Shown here: positions 60,326 to 64,000 of the stretch, piece after piece
How the letters are laid out: every line of letters begins with the position of its first letter
Numbering within the stretch: position 1 is the first letter of the stretch
Source of the DNA: Artocarpus heterophyllus
Lineage: Eukaryota > Streptophyta > Magnoliopsida > Rosales > Moraceae
Assembly (NCBI GenBank): GCA_025403435.1
Contig: CM046335.1
Span: forward strand, 3,439,101 to 3,503,100
DNA: 64,000 nucleotides
Direction: 5' to 3'
Notes under the pieces: model-generated
Seen by the model: the letters and a program-made list of their open reading frames with translations, nothing else
The model's database searches: none
What the model was told of the DNA's origin: nothing
Program-made: the position numbers and the translations under genes

Positions 60326-60589
60326 CAAACACAACCATAAGAGTCGAAGACAAAAGAGTACTTCCACCCACATCGTTTTATTTGCGAGGGTAAGTAAAAA
60401 ATAAAGAAGGATAAGAAGATGGAATATTGGATATTCTTATCTAGTTGAAAAGGTCAAGAACACTGACTGCATGGATGCATATTTGTGAAACATGAACTAC
60501 TCTCTTACATGCCACATCAGTACTGTCTTAAAACAGCAAGTAACATGTAGAAAAAAAAAGGAAGAAATTTGAATATGCACCACATTTGC

Positions 60590-60790
60590 GTATATTGCCG
60601 ACAGAATGAAGGCAATGCCAGCCAGTAGAGGAGTGGGGATTGTTTCCACCAAAACAGCAGTAACAAGATTGTGTTTCAGAAGCTCATATGTCACCCGTGC
60701 AGATAAGTAATAAGATTCTCTGGTTATTGCCGCCAAGTTGATTGTGAACTTGTTAAGAAAACAGCAGTGAAAAAGGCATTGACATATCAA
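60590..60790 (-). pseudogene. Unidentified coding-like fragment
   Basis: Minus-strand frame with a protein-like, membrane-like stretch: RVTYELLKHNLVTAVLVETI, then PTPLLAGIAFILSAIYANVV. GC content and amino-acid composition look more gene-like than the surroundings, and a GT follows after the CAAATGTG block. No family recognised; it could be one exon of a dead or unresolved gene. Confidence 0.2.
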
Positions 60791-62504
60791 CGCAATACAA
60801 GGTTCACAGAGTCAGAAACGTCCTCCTGTCTTGCGTATCAACAACAGAATGCACCACTCGAACAACAAAGATAAGTAAGCCTGATCGACATATAGTGCCA
60901 GAGGAGGGGCCATAGGCATGTCTGTAAATTTTAATAATTTTTTTTTCTGTAGTTTTATTAAACTTTACACCTCTTATTAGAATGTCTTCTTTTCTTTATT
61001 GCGTTTTGGAAATTTTTTGAAGCTTCTTTTCTCTGTTTCGTTCCTAAAGAAGCAAGAAATCGTGACCTTTTCTTGTGTTGGCTTTACTTTTTGCATTATT
61101 GGATTGCCAACTAGGTAATTAAATTGCTTTAATTTGTTACCGAATGTACTTATTTTCATCAATGGAAAATAATTTGAAGAATAAATACCTGAAGAAGATT
61201 AAACTCTGTTTAATTATTACGCAAAAGCTTAATCTTGTTTTACGGGATTTTTATGTATGTCGCATATATCAAAAACAAGAGAAGCTAAAAGAGAACAGCA
61301 TTTTACATCTAGAAAAGAAGTTACTTAAGAATAATTGTGTGAAGCCTTTTGGTACAAATTGTTTTGTCTATTTACTAAATTGGATTATATGTACCTTTAC
61401 TCTCGTCTCGTGCTCCTCTGCTTTCAGCTGAAAGAACGACCTTTTCTTTTTTCCAACTTCTAAGCTTTTGAGATTACTTCTGCTTAAGCTCCAAGCATCT
61501 CAATGATATACGTACATCGATACGTGACCAAATGAAAACTTATATAAGGCAGTCAACAGACTCAATGTTGCCTCAGAAATCGAAAACTCGCTCGGGGATG
61601 GAATGGTGGTGTACACTAAATTTGTTCACTGCCTTTTGTGAGTATTCTTCTGTCTTGCGCCAATATATTTATTTGTTTGCTTTATGTCTCACTAAAACGT
61701 AACTTCTAGCGTGAAAGCCTCAAGGCATGAAGGCGTTTTACTACTTGTTCAACGAACTCCGTCCCCTCATCATTTGCTAAAGTGAAAAGAAGTAAAGGTA
61801 CATCTTGAAGCCATGAGGAAAAGCTCCTGCATTAAATGGGATACCCTAAAAAAAAATTGCATAGCCAAACACAATTCACATATGTAAATACAACACATTA
61901 GTTTGTGTTGAGTTGTTTCTTGGTGGTATTCCAGTGAGCATAGCTTCTTTCCTAGTCCTACTTCGTTGTATATATATTCGGGAAATTTTCATAAATGAGT
62001 ATTTAGAAATTTACTTTTTATAAATATTGCACATTTTGTGGCACAACTTAAATATGCAACATTGGAGACAGTGCGACACAATTTTTTTTTTTTTAAGTGT
62101 GTGCACTGGCATGAATAAACAGATTTTTTAAAAAATGTAGTGTAACATGTAATATTCTCTATATATCTAGGTAAGAGTTCTCAAATAATATCCTAGATAG
62201 CCTTGATTTGATATTTAAAATGACAAAACATAATAAGGATATTGGCATTTAGATAGTTTCTGGTTTGTGCTTAGAAACTGAGTTGCTGATATGATGCCAT
62301 TGTTTTGTAATTAGAGGGTCTTTTGGTGGGTACAAGAGGAGGGCATTATTATAGCACTAGACCACCACCCAGATGGAGGCTCGAAGACAGCAATGTCGAC
62401 TCTAAAATTGAAAACAAAAACAAGCCCTCCTTTTTGTTCACCAAAGAAATTTCAAAAGAGTTCTCATACACTTGATTATTAATGCTTGCTTTGCAAGGCT
62501 GTCT

Positions 62505-62645
62505 TTTAAGTATTTTACTGAAAACGAAAACTGTAACATGTGAGAGCTTTACATAATAGCTTATTTTTTTTTGTTATTGTAGTATTTGAAAGCTTTATAG
62601 TATAGCAACCAAAAATTTTAATTAGAATTGATTTTGTCAAACCCC
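62505..62645. mobile_element. MITE, GTGTTTGG family (copy 6)
   Basis: Internal motifs ACATGTGAGAGCTTTACA and GTATTTGAAAGCTTTATA; right end TTGATTTTGTCAAACCCC. The left end is eroded. Confidence 0.55.
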
Positions 62646-63598
62646 ATATGGTTGTGCCTTTGATCATCTGCCACTATTGAATTGAAGCATCCACCCGTAG
62701 GCTGTAGCCCAAAATCCTTAATAACGACATCACGTGGACCATTTACTTTGTTTGGTACTTAAAAGACATCAAACCTCTAAATAATCTTTTAAATGACTTG
62801 TCGTTTTGTGTTATGAACAATGAAAATCAAATTATGGCTTTTGGATTTTGTGAATATTAGTATTCTTATGTGCTATGGTTTGATGGTAATCAGATCAATG
62901 TTTACGGATTACGTGAATATTTTCTTTTCTTTTTACCGGATGAAGATTACTTTTCTTTTAATATATACTTTAATTTTATAATCATTTGACACTTTACTGT
63001 TCCTCATCAGATATTCATCTTAGAGACAAGTTGGAGGTGGTTTTGTCAGAACATATATACCAACTTATTGGGTGAGTAAAAGGGAGATCTCAGTTTAAAT
63101 CCTGATAACAGCCAGCGTTATACCAATACAAAAGAAATCGTCTTATTTTTGGACTATATCAATTTTATATATTCACATTTTAAATTAGGCTTAATCTATA
63201 TCTTTTTCCGGTTAACAGTCGATTTTGATTATTCTAAATATGCTTCATGTTTTATTGAATAAATATCTGAAGCATTTTTTAATTTTTATTCTTTTATTAT
63301 TTTTCCTTTAAGGTCGTTTATTATTTTTTGGTGAAAAATATAATTGACAAAGCACGCATAAGAATTAAATATAAATTTAAAATTGTAAGGTATACATGTG
63401 ATATATGTATATAAAAAAATATAATTTACGATTTTTAAAATAGCCTCAAAATGCACGGTGTGATAGTCAAAACATCTCTTGCTAAGGTAAAGCTCCACCA
63501 CTGGGTCAAAAAATAACGCAAGATTGCTTAGTTTAACACACCTTGTGTTGATGCTTTGATCCAAGATGCTGATGCTTACTACGAAAAAGAATGTAGAG

Positions 63599-63700
63599 TG
63601 TGTTTAGAAACAACGCTAGAACTAAAAATTATAGCATGTGAGAGTTTTATATTGTAGCAATTAAAACTTTTTAGTTCCAACGGATTTCTCAAATAAAGCT
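63599..63700. mobile_element. MITE, GTGTTTGG family (copy 7)
   Basis: Left end GTGTGTTTAGAAACAACGCT, one motif GCATGTGAGAGTTTTATATT, right end TTTTTAGTTCCAACGGATTT. Short copy. Confidence 0.55.
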
Positions 63701-63784
63701 ATAAATTATAGCATGTTCAAAACTTGTATATTTCTGTATATTTGCCTATCTTCACTCTCTATCAGTTCCTGCATGATAAAAACT

Positions 63785-63900
63785 ATGTTTAGCAACATCA
63801 GTTTTAACCAAACTTTTAGTTGCTAAAGTGTAAAGCTCTCATATGTTGCAGTGTCGATTAAAAATATGCTATAGTGTAAAGCTTTCACATTGTTAAAATC
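63785..63900. mobile_element. MITE, GTGTTTGG family (copy 8)
   Basis: Left end TATGTTTAGCAACATCAGTT; internal motif in reverse orientation twice (GTGTAAAGCTCTCATATGTT and AGTGTAAAGCTTTCACATTG). Right end not clear. Confidence 0.5.
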
Positions 63901-64000
63901 AAGCAGTTATGTTTGCCCTTTCCTAACGTAGAATAAATAAATATATAAATCTTATCCTTTGCCAGAAATCAAATGCGTAATAATAACGTAACCACCATAC

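Larger units (their letters stand above)
59132..64000. other. Downstream region without intact gene; MITEs
   Basis: Contains a (CATCA/ATGTAC)-rich stretch (59440-59520), a TIR-bearing element candidate (60019-60325) with a poly-G run, an unidentified coding-like stretch (60590-60790, minus), and MITE copies at 62505-62645, 63599-63700 and 63785-63900. The rest is AT-rich with nothing recognised. Confidence 0.55.

Noticed and set aside
1..64000. CRISPR array, operon or other bacterial features
   Set aside because: Spliced plant genes throughout; the spaced GGCAGGCC arrays have short degenerate units and lie inside LTRs, so they are not CRISPR.

Overview
This is plant nuclear DNA, most likely from a eudicot. 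It is AT-rich, its genes carry spliceosomal introns (all GT-AG where intact), and it holds plant-only families: an AAP amino acid permease, an ERD7-type senescence-domain protein, an SBT1 subtilase, a PLS-type PPR gene and an EFR/Xa21-type LRR receptor kinase. I cannot name the species from sequence alone. Genes are sparse: six intact or apparently intact genes, three clear gene relics and one weak one. The rest is repeat-derived or featureless AT-rich sequence.

Layout: 30-1479 (+) is the 3' part of an amino acid permease. 2595-5397 (-) is a four-exon senescence/dehydration-associated (ERD7-like) gene. 6862-7059 is a coding-like relic resembling the PB1-like module of Mutator-type elements. 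7685-9508 (+) is a broken PPR gene. 13417-15750 (-) is an intronless SBT1.6-type subtilase. 15751-30310 has no convincing gene; it holds a diverged 1.9-kb LTR, a second LTR end and smaller repeats. 30311-31033 (-) is an actin-depolymerizing factor of the ADF5 type. 33924-34634 is a non-autonomous hAT-like element with 8-bp target duplications. 36605-39070 (-) is an RPN10 (26S proteasome ubiquitin receptor) pseudogene that still has its introns. 39891-40757 (+) is a small intronless MAPKKK-like kinase.

The most structured part is 42442-55808, a tandem segmental duplication. Unit A (42442-49405) ends in a decapitated first-exon fragment of an LRR receptor kinase. Unit B (49401-55808) runs straight into the intact kinase gene (55691-59131). 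Each unit works as an empty-site control for the other. Two LTRs (42838-45027 and 46365-46663) and a MITE (47676-47839) are present only in A, and one LTR (50316-53213) only in B, each with a target-site duplication. Both large LTRs carry arrays of a GGCAGGCCGAA-like motif spaced about 21-23 bp, in opposite orientation at the two ends of the B element. I found no prior explanation for these arrays, and they are the best candidate for something undescribed.

A small MITE family with the internal motif GCATGTGAGAGCTTTACAC occurs at least eight times across the window. The genes do not form a pathway; they are independent plant housekeeping, stress and defence genes.
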